Below are positions 8,029 to 16,184 of a stretch of 32,374 nucleotides of DNA, in pieces (position 1 is the stretch's first letter; each line of letters opens with the position of its first letter). The notes under the pieces were generated by a model. The model made no database searches. It was not told where the DNA came from and saw only the letters and a list, made by a program, of their open reading frames with translations. This DNA is from Pseudomonas sp. UBA5706. Its GTDB lineage: Bacteria; Pseudomonadota; Gammaproteobacteria; Pseudomonadales; Pseudomonadaceae. Position numbers and translations under genes: made by a program. The stretch spans positions 1-32,374 of the forward strand of contig NZ_DIHC01000020.1 in NCBI RefSeq assembly GCF_002419965.1, in the 5' to 3' direction.

Positions 8029-8841
8029 ATGCTGCCTTACCCGCAGATTGATCCGGTAGCCGTGGCCATCGGTCCGCTGCAAATTCACTGGTACGGCCTG
8101 ATGTATCTGGTCGGTATCGGCAGTGCCTGGTTTCTCGCTTCTCGTCGCTTGAATCGCTTCGACCCGACGTGGACCAAGGAAAAGCTCTCGGACATGATTT
8201 TCTGGGTTGCCATGGGCGTGATCGTCGGTGGACGGCTGGGTTATGTGCTGTTCTACGATCTGCCGAACTACATCGCCAACCCGCTGCTGATTTTCGAAGT
8301 ATGGAAGGGCGGCATGGCGTTCCATGGCGGGTTCATCGGTGTGATGATCGCCACCTACTGGTTCGGCAGACGCAATGGCAAGTCGTTCTTCCAGTTGATG
8401 GACTTCATCGCGCCGATGGTGCCGATCGGTCTGGGCGCTGGTCGCATTGGCAACTTCATCAACGGCGAGTTGTGGGGTAAGCCTACCGATTTGCCATGGG
8501 CCATGGTGTTCCCGCCGTACAGCGATCCGGCGCAATTGCCGCGCCATCCGTCGCAGCTTTATCAGTTCGCGCTGGAAGGTGTGGCACTGTTCCTGATTCT
8601 CTATTTCTTCTCGCGCAAACCGCGTCCGACCATGGCGGTGTCCGGCATGTTCGCGCTGTTTTACGGGATTTTCCGCTTCGTGGTGGAGTTCGTCCGCGTA
8701 CCGGACGCCCAACTCGGCTACCTGGCCTGGGGCTGGGTCACAATGGGACAGATTCTGAGCCTGCCGATGATCATTGGCGGCCTGGTATTGATTTGGCTGG
8801 CCTACCACCGCGCACCCGCTGCCAACAACGCAGCCGTTTGA
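8029..8841 (+). CDS. lgt: Phosphatidylglycerol-prolipoprotein diacylglyceryl transferase Lgt
   Basis: Lgt transfers the diacylglyceryl group from phosphatidylglycerol to the lipobox cysteine of prolipoproteins at the inner membrane, the first step of lipoprotein maturation. The 270-residue protein has about seven membrane segments. The family signature GRIGNFINGELWG spans residues 138-150, with Arg139 matching the essential E. coli Arg143. His99 in MAFHGGFIG matches E. coli His103. The start is supported by TAAGGAG eight bases upstream and by the conserved MLPYPQIDPVAV opening. It is followed by thyA after 58 bp; that gap contains an 8-bp-stem hairpin. Complete and essential in most Gram-negative bacteria. 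Confidence 0.96.
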   Translation: MLPYPQIDPVAVAIGPLQIHWYGLMYLVGIGSAWFLASRRLNRFDPTWTKEKLSDMIFWVAMGVIVGGRLGYVLFYDLPNYIANPLLIFEVWKGGMAFHGGFIGVMIATYWFGRRNGKSFFQLMDFIAPMVPIGLGAGRIGNFINGELWGKPTDLPWAMVFPPYSDPAQLPRHPSQLYQFALEGVALFLILYFFSRKPRPTMAVSGMFALFYGIFRFVVEFVRVPDAQLGYLAWGWVTMGQILSLPMIIGGLVLIWLAYHRAPAANNAAV

Positions 8842-8849
8842 TGCTGGAT

Positions 8850-8871
8850 CGCTGGCCTGCTGGGGCCAGCG
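8850..8871 (+). other. Intercistronic hairpin between lgt and thyA
   Basis: CGCTGGCC (8850-8857) and GGCCAGCG (8864-8871) form a perfect 8-bp stem with a 6-base loop. No T run follows, so it is not a classical terminator. It could stabilise or attenuate the transcript ahead of thyA. Its effect is unknown. Confidence 0.5.
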
Positions 8872-8899
8872 GATTCAACGATACAGAGGGCCTTTGGGC

Positions 8900-9733
8900 A
8901 TGAAGCAATACCTTGAGCTGTTACAGGATGTCATCGCCAACGGAACCCGTAAGGGCGATCGCACCGGTACTGGCACCACGGCCGTGTTCGGTCGTCAGAT
9001 CCGCCACAATCTGGCCGACGGTTTTCCCTTGCTGACCACCAAGAAGTTGCACTTCAAGAGCATCGCCAATGAGCTGATCTGGATGCTGAGCGGCAACACC
9101 AATACCAAATGGCTCAACGAAAACGGCGTGACCATCTGGGACGAATGGGCCACCGAGGACGGCGACCTGGGGCCGGTCTACGGTGCTCAATGGACTGGCT
9201 GGCCGACCAAGGATGGCGGCAAGATCAATCAGATCGACTACATGGTCGACTGCTTGAAGAACAACCCCAATAGCCGGCGCATCCTGTTCCACGGCTGGAA
9301 CACCGAGTACTTGCCAGACGAGAAGTTGTCGCCGCAAGAGAACGTCAAGGCCGGGCGGCAGGCGCTGGCCGTCTGTCACCTGCTCTACCAGGCATTCGTG
9401 GCCGACGGTAAATTGTCGATGCAGTTGTATATTCGCAGCTCCGACGTGTTCCTTGGTCTGCCGTACAACATTGCCGCACTGGCGCTGCTGACCCACATGC
9501 TGGCGCAGCAATGCGATCTGGTTCCCCATGAGATCATCGTCAGCCTGGGCGATACCCACGCTTATTCGAACCATGCAGAGCAAATCGCTACCCAGATGAC
9601 CCGCACACCGAAAAAGCTGCCTGAGCTGAAGATCCATCGTCGCCCGGACAGCATTTACGACTATCGTTTCGAAGATTTTGAAATCCTCGGTTACGACGCC
9701 GACCCGAGCATCAAGGCGCCTGTGGCGGTTTAA
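8900..9733 (+). CDS. thyA: Thymidylate synthase ThyA
   Basis: ThyA methylates dUMP to dTMP using 5,10-methylenetetrahydrofolate. The 277-residue protein contains the catalytic cysteine at 159 in ALAVCHLLYQ, the dUMP-binding segment RSSDVFLGLPYNIA, the GDTHAYSNH segment and the conserved C-terminus ending IKAPVAV. The nucleotide-binding arginine is in GDRTGTGT near residue 21. It is somewhat longer than the 264-residue E. coli enzyme because of an insert around residues 120-150. The ATG at 8900 gives the conserved MKQYLELL start; a TTG two codons earlier is less likely. In E. coli the segment is RSCDVFLGLP, so the Cys-to-Ser change there is a family variation and not a loss. It is the last gene of the tauE-lgt-thyA set. 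Confidence 0.95.
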   Translation: MKQYLELLQDVIANGTRKGDRTGTGTTAVFGRQIRHNLADGFPLLTTKKLHFKSIANELIWMLSGNTNTKWLNENGVTIWDEWATEDGDLGPVYGAQWTGWPTKDGGKINQIDYMVDCLKNNPNSRRILFHGWNTEYLPDEKLSPQENVKAGRQALAVCHLLYQAFVADGKLSMQLYIRSSDVFLGLPYNIAALALLTHMLAQQCDLVPHEIIVSLGDTHAYSNHAEQIATQMTRTPKKLPELKIHRRPDSIYDYRFEDFEILGYDADPSIKAPVAV

Positions 9734-10123
9734 GCCAGCCTCTGCTTATCGCTGTGGCGGCACGGTTGGCGCAAGCGTCTTCGATGACGTCACCGCGACA
9801 ACGCGTGCTGCTACAGAACGCCTCACACCACCTTTCCCGAGTCTCGTCGGACCTGTCAAAGTCCTTACATCAATATATAAGCCTTCGAAAGTACAATGTT
9901 CCAACTGGTTAATCCCAAGTTGCCGCCATACTAAACGTTCAATACAAGTTTGATTGTTGCAGCGGCGTAATAACTGTTTTGCAGGTCAGTAAACAAATTT
10001 GATTTGATAGATATTTTCAATCCTTGCTGGCGTGTATTCAGTTTAACTTCAAGGAGTGTTTGTTCTATAGTCGCGGTCCACCGATAAGTCTTTAGCCTGA
10101 CAACGTGTTTGGAATCATCCTCC
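9734..10123. other. Long AT-rich intergenic region upstream of cfa
   Basis: This 390-bp gap has no convincing gene. Its right two thirds, roughly 9860-10080, are visibly richer in A and T than the flanking coding sequence. A 73-codon minus-strand frame (9931-10152) overlaps the start of cfa and has no recognisable family or good RBS, so it is not called. The region probably holds the cfa promoter; a candidate -10 is listed separately. Confidence 0.5.
10065..10071 (+). promoter_or_regulatory. Candidate RpoS-type -10 element of cfa
   Basis: CTATAGT differs by one base from the stationary-phase sigma consensus CTATACT and would place the transcript start about 45 bases before the cfa ATG. The cfa genes of Pseudomonas putida and E. 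coli are RpoS dependent, which makes this reasonable. No clear -35 element accompanies it. Mostly inference. Confidence 0.3.
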
Positions 10124-11281
10124 ATGACAACGACGAACTTCAGCACTGACACCTACTCCGACCAGAATTCAGCTCTTTACCGTACTGCGGCACGGATGCT
10201 CGATCAGGCCGGAATCCGGATAAACGGATGTGCCCCGTCGGACATGCGTTTAAATCGACCTGGCGTGATTGAGCGGGCATTTGCGCAAGGTAATCTGGGG
10301 CTGGGCGAGGCATACATGGAGGGTCAGTGGGACAGCGAGCAGTTGGACGAGTTTTTCCACCGCCTGTTGAAAACGGGCCTGACCGATGACATAAAACCCG
10401 TGAGGTTGGTGTTCCATGCACTCATGGCCAAGTTGATGAACCGTCAGAACGTCAAGCGCTCAAAGACGGTCGGCGAAGTGCATTACGACTTGGGCAACGA
10501 CTTCTACGCAAAGATGCTCGACTCGCGCATGACCTATACCTGCGGGTATTGGGAAAATGCCGCCAATCTTGAGCAAGCCCAGGCTGCCAAGCTCGATTTG
10601 ATCTGCCGCAAGCTCAAGCTCAAACCGGGCATGCGGGTGTTGGATATCGGCTGCGGCTGGGGCAGTTTCATGAGCTACGCCGCCGAGCACTACGGTGTTG
10701 AAGCGGTTGGGGTGAGCATCTCCAGAGAGCAGATCGCCTGGGCCAAAGAGCGTTATAAGCACTTACCTCTCGAATTCCGCTTTCAGGATTACCGTGAACT
10801 GGACGAGGAGTTCGATGCGATAGCCAGCGTGGGCATGTTCGAACACGTAGGGCGCAAGAACCATCGCGAGTACATGGAACTGGCCAACCGTTGTTTAAGA
10901 CCTGGCGGGTTGTTCCTGTTACACACCATTGGCAAGAACCAGCGCAACTCGTATCCTGATCCGTGGATCGACAAATATATATTTCCCAATGGCGATCTTC
11001 CTTCAATAGGGCAGATGGGCGATGCCATGGATGGACTGTTTGTCGTTGAAGATTTGCACAACTTTGGTGCCGATTACGATAAGACGCTGATGGCTTGGCA
11101 CGACAACTTCATCAAGGCTTGGCCAGAGTTCGAGTCCAGCTTAGGCGAGCGCTTCTACCGTATGTGGCGCTATTACCTGTTGTCCTGTGCCGGCGCGTTC
11201 CGGGCGCGAGATATTCAGCTGTGGCAGTGGGTCCTGTCCAAGGGCGGCGTCCCGAACGGCTACCATCGCAGCAAGATTTAA
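10124..11281 (+). CDS. cfa: Cyclopropane-fatty-acyl-phospholipid synthase
   Basis: This 385-residue SAM-dependent enzyme adds a methylene bridge to cis double bonds of membrane phospholipid acyl chains, usually on entry into stationary phase. The SAM-binding motif VLDIGCGWGSF lies at about residues 175-185, and GVSISREQ follows as motif II. Residues typical of the CFA active site are visible: EVHYDLGNDFY, MTYTCGYW with the cysteine, MFEHVG with the bicarbonate-binding Glu-His, and the C-terminal tyrosine-rich segment. The ATG at 10124 follows GGAA; an in-frame TTG at 10109 is less likely. Base composition appears less GC-rich than the neighbours, along with its upstream region. Pseudomonads often carry several cfa-type paralogues, so this need not be the main one. 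Confidence 0.93.
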   Translation: MTTTNFSTDTYSDQNSALYRTAARMLDQAGIRINGCAPSDMRLNRPGVIERAFAQGNLGLGEAYMEGQWDSEQLDEFFHRLLKTGLTDDIKPVRLVFHALMAKLMNRQNVKRSKTVGEVHYDLGNDFYAKMLDSRMTYTCGYWENAANLEQAQAAKLDLICRKLKLKPGMRVLDIGCGWGSFMSYAAEHYGVEAVGVSISREQIAWAKERYKHLPLEFRFQDYRELDEEFDAIASVGMFEHVGRKNHREYMELANRCLRPGGLFLLHTIGKNQRNSYPDPWIDKYIFPNGDLPSIGQMGDAMDGLFVVEDLHNFGADYDKTLMAWHDNFIKAWPEFESSLGERFYRMWRYYLLSCAGAFRARDIQLWQWVLSKGGVPNGYHRSKI

Positions 11282-11556
11282 CGTCATCAGGCATTGCGCC
11301 ATTAGCACTATGGCTTTGTCGGCAGTGGGGTCTTTTGGATCGGCACTGTTGCAGCCGTGCTTGCGTCAAAGGCCTGCACCGCTATTTAGGGTCTGGCTAT
11401 CGGCATGTCGCTCTCCAATTAAATTCCTCTATTTACCCTGTGCACACTCCCAATGAGCTTGCACGGCGATATTTACTTATCGTTCTCCACATCGAATACC
11501 CATCGGTCGCCGTCACCTGAGGCCACCGAGACCAGACCACCCGTGGAGTTACGCGC

Positions 11557-13005
11557 ATGAGCAACAAACTGACCACCGCATTTGGCGCCCCCGTAGTCGA
11601 TAACCAGAACATCCAGACCGCGGGCCCTCATGGCCCGGCGCTGTTGCAGGATGTCTGGTTTCTGGAAAAGCTCGCCCACTTCGATCGCGAAGTCATCCCG
11701 GAGCGCCGCATGCACGCCAAGGGCTCAGGCGCATTTGGTACCTTCACGGTCACCCACGACATCACCCGATTCACTCGGGCCAAAATCTTTTCGCAAGTCG
11801 GCAAGCAGACTGGAATGTTCGCCCGCTTTTCCACCGTGGCAGGGGAGCGTGGCGCTGCTGACGCAGAGCGTGATATCCGCGGTTTCGCCCTGAAGTTCTA
11901 CACCGAAGAAGGCAACTGGGACCTGGTCGGCAACAACACGCCGGTGTTCTTCCTGCGTGACCCGCTGAAGTTTCCGGACCTCAATCACGCCGTGAAACGC
12001 GATCCTCGGACCGGCATGCGCAGCGCCGAGAACAACTGGGATTTCTGGACCCAGCTGCCGGAAGCTTTCCATCAGGTGACTGTGGTCATGAGTGAGCGGG
12101 GTATTCCGCGCAGTTACCGGGAAATGCACGGTTTCGGCAGCCACACCTACAGCTTTCTCAACGCGCAGCACGAACGTTTTTGGGTCAAGTTCCACTTCGT
12201 ATCGCAGCAGGGCATTGCCAACCTGACTGACGCTCAAGCGCAGGATCTGGTCGGTCGGGACCGTGAGTCGCACCATCGCGACCTGTACGAAAGCATCGAA
12301 AGCGGCAACTTCCCGCGCTGGAAACTGTTGGTGCAGATCATGCCGGAAAAAGAAGCGGGCGCTTATCACATCAACCCGTTCGACCTGACCAAGGTCTGGC
12401 CGAAAGGTGACTACCCGCTGATCGAGGTGGGTGTTTTCGAACTGAACCGCAACCCTGAAAACAACTTCGCCGACGTGGAGCAGGCCGCTTTCGCGCCGTC
12501 CAATGTGGTGCCCGGCATCAGCTTCTCGCCGGACAAGATGCTGCAAGGTCGCTTGTTTTCGTATGGCGATGCCCAGCGCTATCGCCTGAGCGTCAATCAC
12601 CACCAGATCCCGGTGAACTCGCCCAAGGCTGCCTTGCACGTGAACAGCTACCACCGCGACGGCCTGATGCGCATTGACGGCAACCGCGGCGGCATGACGT
12701 CGTATGAGCCCAATACCAAGGGTGCATTCCAGGAACAGCCGGATTTCAGAGAGCCGCCGCTGTCCATCGAGGGTGCGGCGGGGCATTGGAACCACCGGGT
12801 CGATGACGACTACTTCTCGCAGCCGGGCAACCTGTTCCGCAAGATGAGCCCGCAAGAGAAGCAGTCGCTGTTCGACAATACGGCTCGCGCCCTGCGCGGC
12901 GTGTCGGCGCCGATTATCCAGTTGCACATCAAGCACTGCATGCTGGCTGACCCGGCATACGGCGCGGGTGTGACCGAGGCGGTTGAGCGGATTCATCACG
13001 GCTGA
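11557..13005 (+). CDS. katA: Haem catalase KatA (monofunctional)
   Basis: This protein breaks down hydrogen peroxide to water and oxygen. It has 482 residues, the length of small-subunit clade 3 catalases such as P. aeruginosa KatA, and no signal peptide, so it is cytoplasmic. The distal histidine is His53 in ERRMHAKGSGAFGTF, the catalytic asparagine is in GNNTPVFFLRD, and the proximal haem tyrosine is in RLFSYGDAQRYRL. NADPH-binding segments typical of this clade are also present. GTGGAG precedes the ATG by about nine bases. A strong intrinsic terminator follows 14 bp after the stop. The 275-bp gap upstream contains no gene. It contains repeated CTAT elements that could be part of an OxyR site, but the spacing is not convincing. 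Confidence 0.95.
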   Translation: MSNKLTTAFGAPVVDNQNIQTAGPHGPALLQDVWFLEKLAHFDREVIPERRMHAKGSGAFGTFTVTHDITRFTRAKIFSQVGKQTGMFARFSTVAGERGAADAERDIRGFALKFYTEEGNWDLVGNNTPVFFLRDPLKFPDLNHAVKRDPRTGMRSAENNWDFWTQLPEAFHQVTVVMSERGIPRSYREMHGFGSHTYSFLNAQHERFWVKFHFVSQQGIANLTDAQAQDLVGRDRESHHRDLYESIESGNFPRWKLLVQIMPEKEAGAYHINPFDLTKVWPKGDYPLIEVGVFELNRNPENNFADVEQAAFAPSNVVPGISFSPDKMLQGRLFSYGDAQRYRLSVNHHQIPVNSPKAALHVNSYHRDGLMRIDGNRGGMTSYEPNTKGAFQEQPDFREPPLSIEGAAGHWNHRVDDDYFSQPGNLFRKMSPQEKQSLFDNTARALRGVSAPIIQLHIKHCMLADPAYGAGVTEAVERIHHG

Positions 13006-13018
13006 TCACAGTAAAACC

Positions 13019-13058
13019 AAAACGCCCTCGACCTGCTGACAGATCGGGGGCGTTTTTT
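13019..13058 (+). terminator. Intrinsic terminator of katA
   Basis: A 15-bp stem (13021-13035 with 13040-13054, one C-A mismatch and one G-T pair) closes on the tetraloop CTGA and runs into a T tract ending at 13058. It begins shortly after the katA stop and is a textbook rho-independent terminator. It lies before the convergent cadR. Confidence 0.92.
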
Positions 13059-13143
13059 GTACTCGGAGTTCCAGCCTGGCGGTCGTGATCGCGAGAATCC
13101 ACTAACGCCAGCATGCCGGGTTGGCTAAGAGTGGGCGTACCAC

Positions 13144-13602
13144 TCAGTGGCCGTGGCTTCTGCCCACATGCGAATGCTCGATGTCCGCCGCTACCACGCT
13201 GCCGCTGACTTCCAGTCGATCCAGAATCCCGCAATGGTCCGGCGCACCTTCGCTGCAGCGCTGGCGCAGGTCGATAAGCTGCTCCTGAAGTGCCTGCAAG
13301 CTGGCGATACGTGCGCTGACATGCTGCATATGTTCGTCGATCAAGGCATTGACGCTTTCGCACTGATCCTGCGGGCTCTCGCGCAACGTCAGCAGACTGC
13401 GGATTTCGTCCAGCGTCATGTCCAGGCTGCGACAGTTGCGGATGAAGGTCAGACGCTCGACATGCTCCTGGGTGTACAACCGATAATTGCCCTCGCTGCG
13501 GGCAGGCTCGGCCAGCAGCGCTTCGCGTTCGTAGTAGCGGATGGTTTCAACCGGGCAATCGGTCAGTTTGGCCAGCTCACCGATCTTGAAAGAACCCTTC
13601 AT
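13144..13602 (-). CDS. cadR: MerR-family Cd(II)/Pb(II)-responsive regulator CadR
   Basis: This 152-residue regulator has the MerR N-terminal helix-turn-helix (MKGSFKIGELAKLTDCPVE, then TIRYYEREALL), a central dimerisation coiled coil (about 80-115), and metal-binding cysteines at 81, 116 and 124 as in CadR/PbrR proteins. The tail HSHVGRSHGH is histidine-rich, as in Pseudomonas CadR, where it can bind metal. On metal binding it should untwist the divergent cadA promoter. The start at 13602 is chosen from the conserved MKIGELAK-type opening; 24 extra codons in frame would run into the operator. It is divergent from cadA with an 80-bp gap holding the operator. A zinc-responsive role is possible, since cadmium, lead and zinc specificity cannot be separated by sequence alone. 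Confidence 0.93.
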   Translation of the reverse strand: MKGSFKIGELAKLTDCPVETIRYYEREALLAEPARSEGNYRLYTQEHVERLTFIRNCRSLDMTLDEIRSLLTLRESPQDQCESVNALIDEHMQHVSARIASLQALQEQLIDLRQRCSEGAPDHCGILDRLEVSGSVVAADIEHSHVGRSHGH

Positions 13603-13625
13603 GCTGTCTATCTCATTTTTGAGGC

Positions 13626-13656
13626 TTGACCCTATAGTGGCTACAGGGTGTTCACT
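13626..13656 (+). promoter_or_regulatory. MerR-type cadA promoter and CadR operator
   Basis: The -35 TTGACC (13626-13631) and the -10 TTCACT (13651-13656) are 19 bp apart, the overlong spacer typical of MerR-controlled promoters. Between them lies the dyad ACCCTATAG-TGG-CTACAGGGT (13629-13649), whose arms match at eight of nine positions. This is the expected binding site for the CadR dimer, which twists the DNA to bring the two elements into register. Confidence 0.88.
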
Positions 13657-13682
13657 TGGCAATACGCACCCCAAGAGACTCC

Positions 13683-16034
13683 ATGATGAGTGACTCTGTA
13701 CACAAGCATTCGCCTGATGACCACGCTGGCCATGACCACAGTCGGCAGCACGACGTCGATCATAATCACGCTGGGCACGACCATGCCGGACACGATCATG
13801 CAGGCCACGATCATGCCGCGCACGAGCCCGCGCCCGGAAAATCCACGCCCGTGGGCAAGCACGCTGACGATGCTCATGCCTGCTGCTCTCACGAACGCGC
13901 GCCAGCTGTCGTAAGCGTGGGCAACGGATCGACCGACAATGCCCGGTTCAGCAGTTTTCGCATCGAGGCAATGGACTGCCCCACTGAACAGACGCTGATC
14001 CAGAACAAACTGGGCAAGATGGCCGGGATTCAGAAGCTTGAATTCAACCTGATCAATCGCGTGTTGGGCGTCTGGCATGAGCTGCCATCGACCGATCCGA
14101 TCCGCGAAGCCATTGGGTCGCTTGGCATGCAGGCCGATGTGATCGAGCAGGGCGCCGATCAGGAAACCGCGTCGCTGCCCTCGCCGAAGAAGCCTTGGTG
14201 GCCGCTGGCGTTATCCGGCGTGGCTGCGGTGGCGGCTGAGGTTATCCATTTCACCAGCGCCGCACCTACCTGGGTGGTGGCGTTGATAGCGCTGGTCGCG
14301 ATTTTCAGCGGCGGCCTGACCACCTACAAAAAAGGCTGGATCGCGCTCAAGAACTTCAACCTGAACATCAATGCCTTGATGAGCATTGCAGTGACGGGCG
14401 CTGTGTTGATCGGCCAGTGGCCGGAAGCGGCGATGGTGATGTTCCTGTTCACCGTGGCCGAGCTGATCGAGGCTAAATCCCTGGACAGGGCGCGCAATGC
14501 CATTGGCGGCCTGGTGCAGTTGACGCCGGAAACGGCCACTGTGCAGCAGGACGGGCAGTGGTTGGAGGTCGAGGTCAAGAATATCGCCCTGGACAGCGTC
14601 GTGCGGGTCAAACCTGGCGAGCGTATCGGTCTTGATGGCGAAGTGGTGTCGGGCCAATCCAGCATCGATCAGGCGCCCATCACCGGCGAGAGCCTGCCGG
14701 TGGAGAAAACCGTGGGTGACAAGGTGTTTGCCGGGACGATTAACCAGTCAGGATCGCTGGAATACAAAGTCACCGCCGCTGCGAACAACTCGACGCTGGC
14801 GCGGATCATTCACGCGGTTGAAGCGGCCCAGGGTGCGCGGGCGCCGACTCAGCGTTTCGTCGACAGTTTCTCGAAAATCTACACTCCGGCGGTATTCGTC
14901 CTGGCCTTGGCGATGGCGATCATTCCCCCGCTGTTCATGGGCGCGTTGTGGTTCGACTGGATCTACCGCGCCCTTGTACTGCTGGTAGTCGCATGTCCTT
15001 GTGCGCTGGTGATCTCGACGCCGGTCAGCATCGTCAGCGGTCTTGCGGCTGCTGCGCGCAAGGGCATTCTGGTCAAGGGCGGCGTTTATCTGGAGATGGG
15101 CCACAAGCTCGATTATCTGGCGCTGGACAAGACCGGCACCATCACCCACGGCAAGCCGGTGCAGACCGATTACGTGTTGCTGGACGAGTCGTTCGGCGAC
15201 AAAGCGCTGGTCATTTCCGCAAGCCTTGCCGGGCGTTCTGACCACCCGGTCTCCCAAGCGATTGCTACGGATTTCGGCAAGGACGGGCACTTGCAGGTCG
15301 AGGCGTTCGAAGCGCTGGGCGGGCGCGGTGTGAAAGGTGAGGTCGAAGGACGCCTGTATCATTTGGGCAACCATCGTCTGATTCACGAATCCGGGCTGTG
15401 TTCGCCTGAGCTTGAATCGCGCCTGGAAACGCTGGAGACCCAAGGCAAAACGGTGGTGTTGCTGTTCGACGACAGCCGCCCGCTGGCGCTGTTTGCCGTG
15501 GCCGATACGGTAAAAGACAGCAGCCGCGAAGCGATTGCGCAACTGCACGCGCTGGGCGTGAAGACGCTGATGCTCACCGGCGATAACCCGCACACCGCCA
15601 AGGCCATCGCTGCTCAGGTGGGGATCGATCATGCTCAGGGCAACCTGTTGCCAACCGACAAGCTTCAGGCGATCGAGGCCCTGTATGCGCAGCAGCATCG
15701 GGTCGGGATGGTTGGCGATGGCATCAACGATGCGCCAGCGCTGGCGCGAGCGGAGATTGGTTTTGCCATGGCGGCGGCCGGGACTGACACGGCCATCGAA
15801 ACCGCCGACGTGGCGCTGATGGATGACGATCTGCGCAAGATCCCTGCGTTCATTCGCCTGTCTCGCAGCACCGCTGCTGTGCTCAAGCAGAACATCGCGC
15901 TGGCACTGGTGATTAAAGTGATCTTCCTGGCCTTTACTTTTGCAGGTATGGCGACCATGTGGATGGCGGTGTTCGCCGACATGGGCGTGAGTTTGCTGGT
16001 GGTGTTCAACGGTTTGCGCCTGCTGAGGAAGTAG
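13683..16034 (+). CDS. cadA: Cd(II)/Zn(II)/Pb(II)-exporting P1B-type ATPase CadA
   Basis: CadA pumps soft divalent metals out across the inner membrane using ATP. The 783-residue protein opens with a histidine-rich tail (about residues 7-47, including three repeats of HAGHD), then a heavy-metal-associated domain with MDCPTEQ (Cys99). The P-type ATPase core shows the actuator motif TGES (334-337), the metal-channel CPC at 438-440, the phosphorylated aspartate in DKTGT (Asp482) and GDGINDAPAL. The CPC motif and the C-terminal helices fit the zinc/cadmium/lead group rather than copper. Start: an ATG at 13656 overlaps the promoter -10, so it cannot be on the transcript. ATG 13683 is chosen; 13686 is an equal alternative. 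It is controlled by the divergent cadR. Confidence 0.95.
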   Translation: MMSDSVHKHSPDDHAGHDHSRQHDVDHNHAGHDHAGHDHAGHDHAAHEPAPGKSTPVGKHADDAHACCSHERAPAVVSVGNGSTDNARFSSFRIEAMDCPTEQTLIQNKLGKMAGIQKLEFNLINRVLGVWHELPSTDPIREAIGSLGMQADVIEQGADQETASLPSPKKPWWPLALSGVAAVAAEVIHFTSAAPTWVVALIALVAIFSGGLTTYKKGWIALKNFNLNINALMSIAVTGAVLIGQWPEAAMVMFLFTVAELIEAKSLDRARNAIGGLVQLTPETATVQQDGQWLEVEVKNIALDSVVRVKPGERIGLDGEVVSGQSSIDQAPITGESLPVEKTVGDKVFAGTINQSGSLEYKVTAAANNSTLARIIHAVEAAQGARAPTQRFVDSFSKIYTPAVFVLALAMAIIPPLFMGALWFDWIYRALVLLVVACPCALVISTPVSIVSGLAAAARKGILVKGGVYLEMGHKLDYLALDKTGTITHGKPVQTDYVLLDESFGDKALVISASLAGRSDHPVSQAIATDFGKDGHLQVEAFEALGGRGVKGEVEGRLYHLGNHRLIHESGLCSPELESRLETLETQGKTVVLLFDDSRPLALFAVADTVKDSSREAIAQLHALGVKTLMLTGDNPHTAKAIAAQVGIDHAQGNLLPTDKLQAIEALYAQQHRVGMVGDGINDAPALARAEIGFAMAAAGTDTAIETADVALMDDDLRKIPAFIRLSRSTAAVLKQNIALALVIKVIFLAFTFAGMATMWMAVFADMGVSLLVVFNGLRLLRK

Positions 16035-16077
16035 CGCAACCCTGCGTTAGCAGAAATGATCATGCCCGCGCATCGCG

Positions 16078-16150
16078 CTGGCATGCCGCCAGGGGGCTCA
16101 GCGTCCAGTGACGCGGAGCGTCACGCAGTTCATCCCACGCGGAGCGTGGG
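16078..16150. repeat. Row of three hairpins between cadA and hutG
   Basis: Three short palindromes follow one another: CTGGCATGCCGCCAG (16078-16092), GTGACGCGGAGCGTCAC (16108-16124) and CCCACGCGGAGCGTGGG (16134-16150). The last two share the core ACGCGGAGCGT with 7-bp stems closed on a GGA loop, but their outer three pairs differ in a compensatory way (GTG/CAC against CCC/GGG). The latter form resembles a repeat known from many pseudomonad intergenic regions. Lying between convergent genes, they probably act as bidirectional terminators or processing sites. Confidence 0.7.
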
Positions 16151-16184
16151 AACGATCAACACAATCACAGGCGTTCCTCAGCGA

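Noticed and set aside
7162..8808. 548-codon open frame on the minus strand opposite the TauE/SafE gene and lgt
   Set aside because: It is antisense to two well-supported genes, is full of His, Gln and Arg, and has no family motif. It arises from the high GC and codon bias of the plus-strand genes.
9931..10152. Small minus-strand gene (73 codons) upstream of cfa
   Set aside because: It overlaps the cfa start, lacks a good RBS and has no recognised family; it lies in AT-rich DNA where stray frames are common.
11282..11556. OxyR site upstream of katA
   Set aside because: CTAT elements are present but their spacing does not give the four evenly spaced ATAG/CTAT blocks expected.
11725..12999. 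424-codon open frame opposite katA
   Set aside because: Same mirror effect; the catalase frame has all haem and active-site residues and a terminator.
13061..13143. REP pair between katA terminator and cadR
   Set aside because: CTGGCG and CGCCAG are opposed, but the stem is only six bases with no clear REP core.
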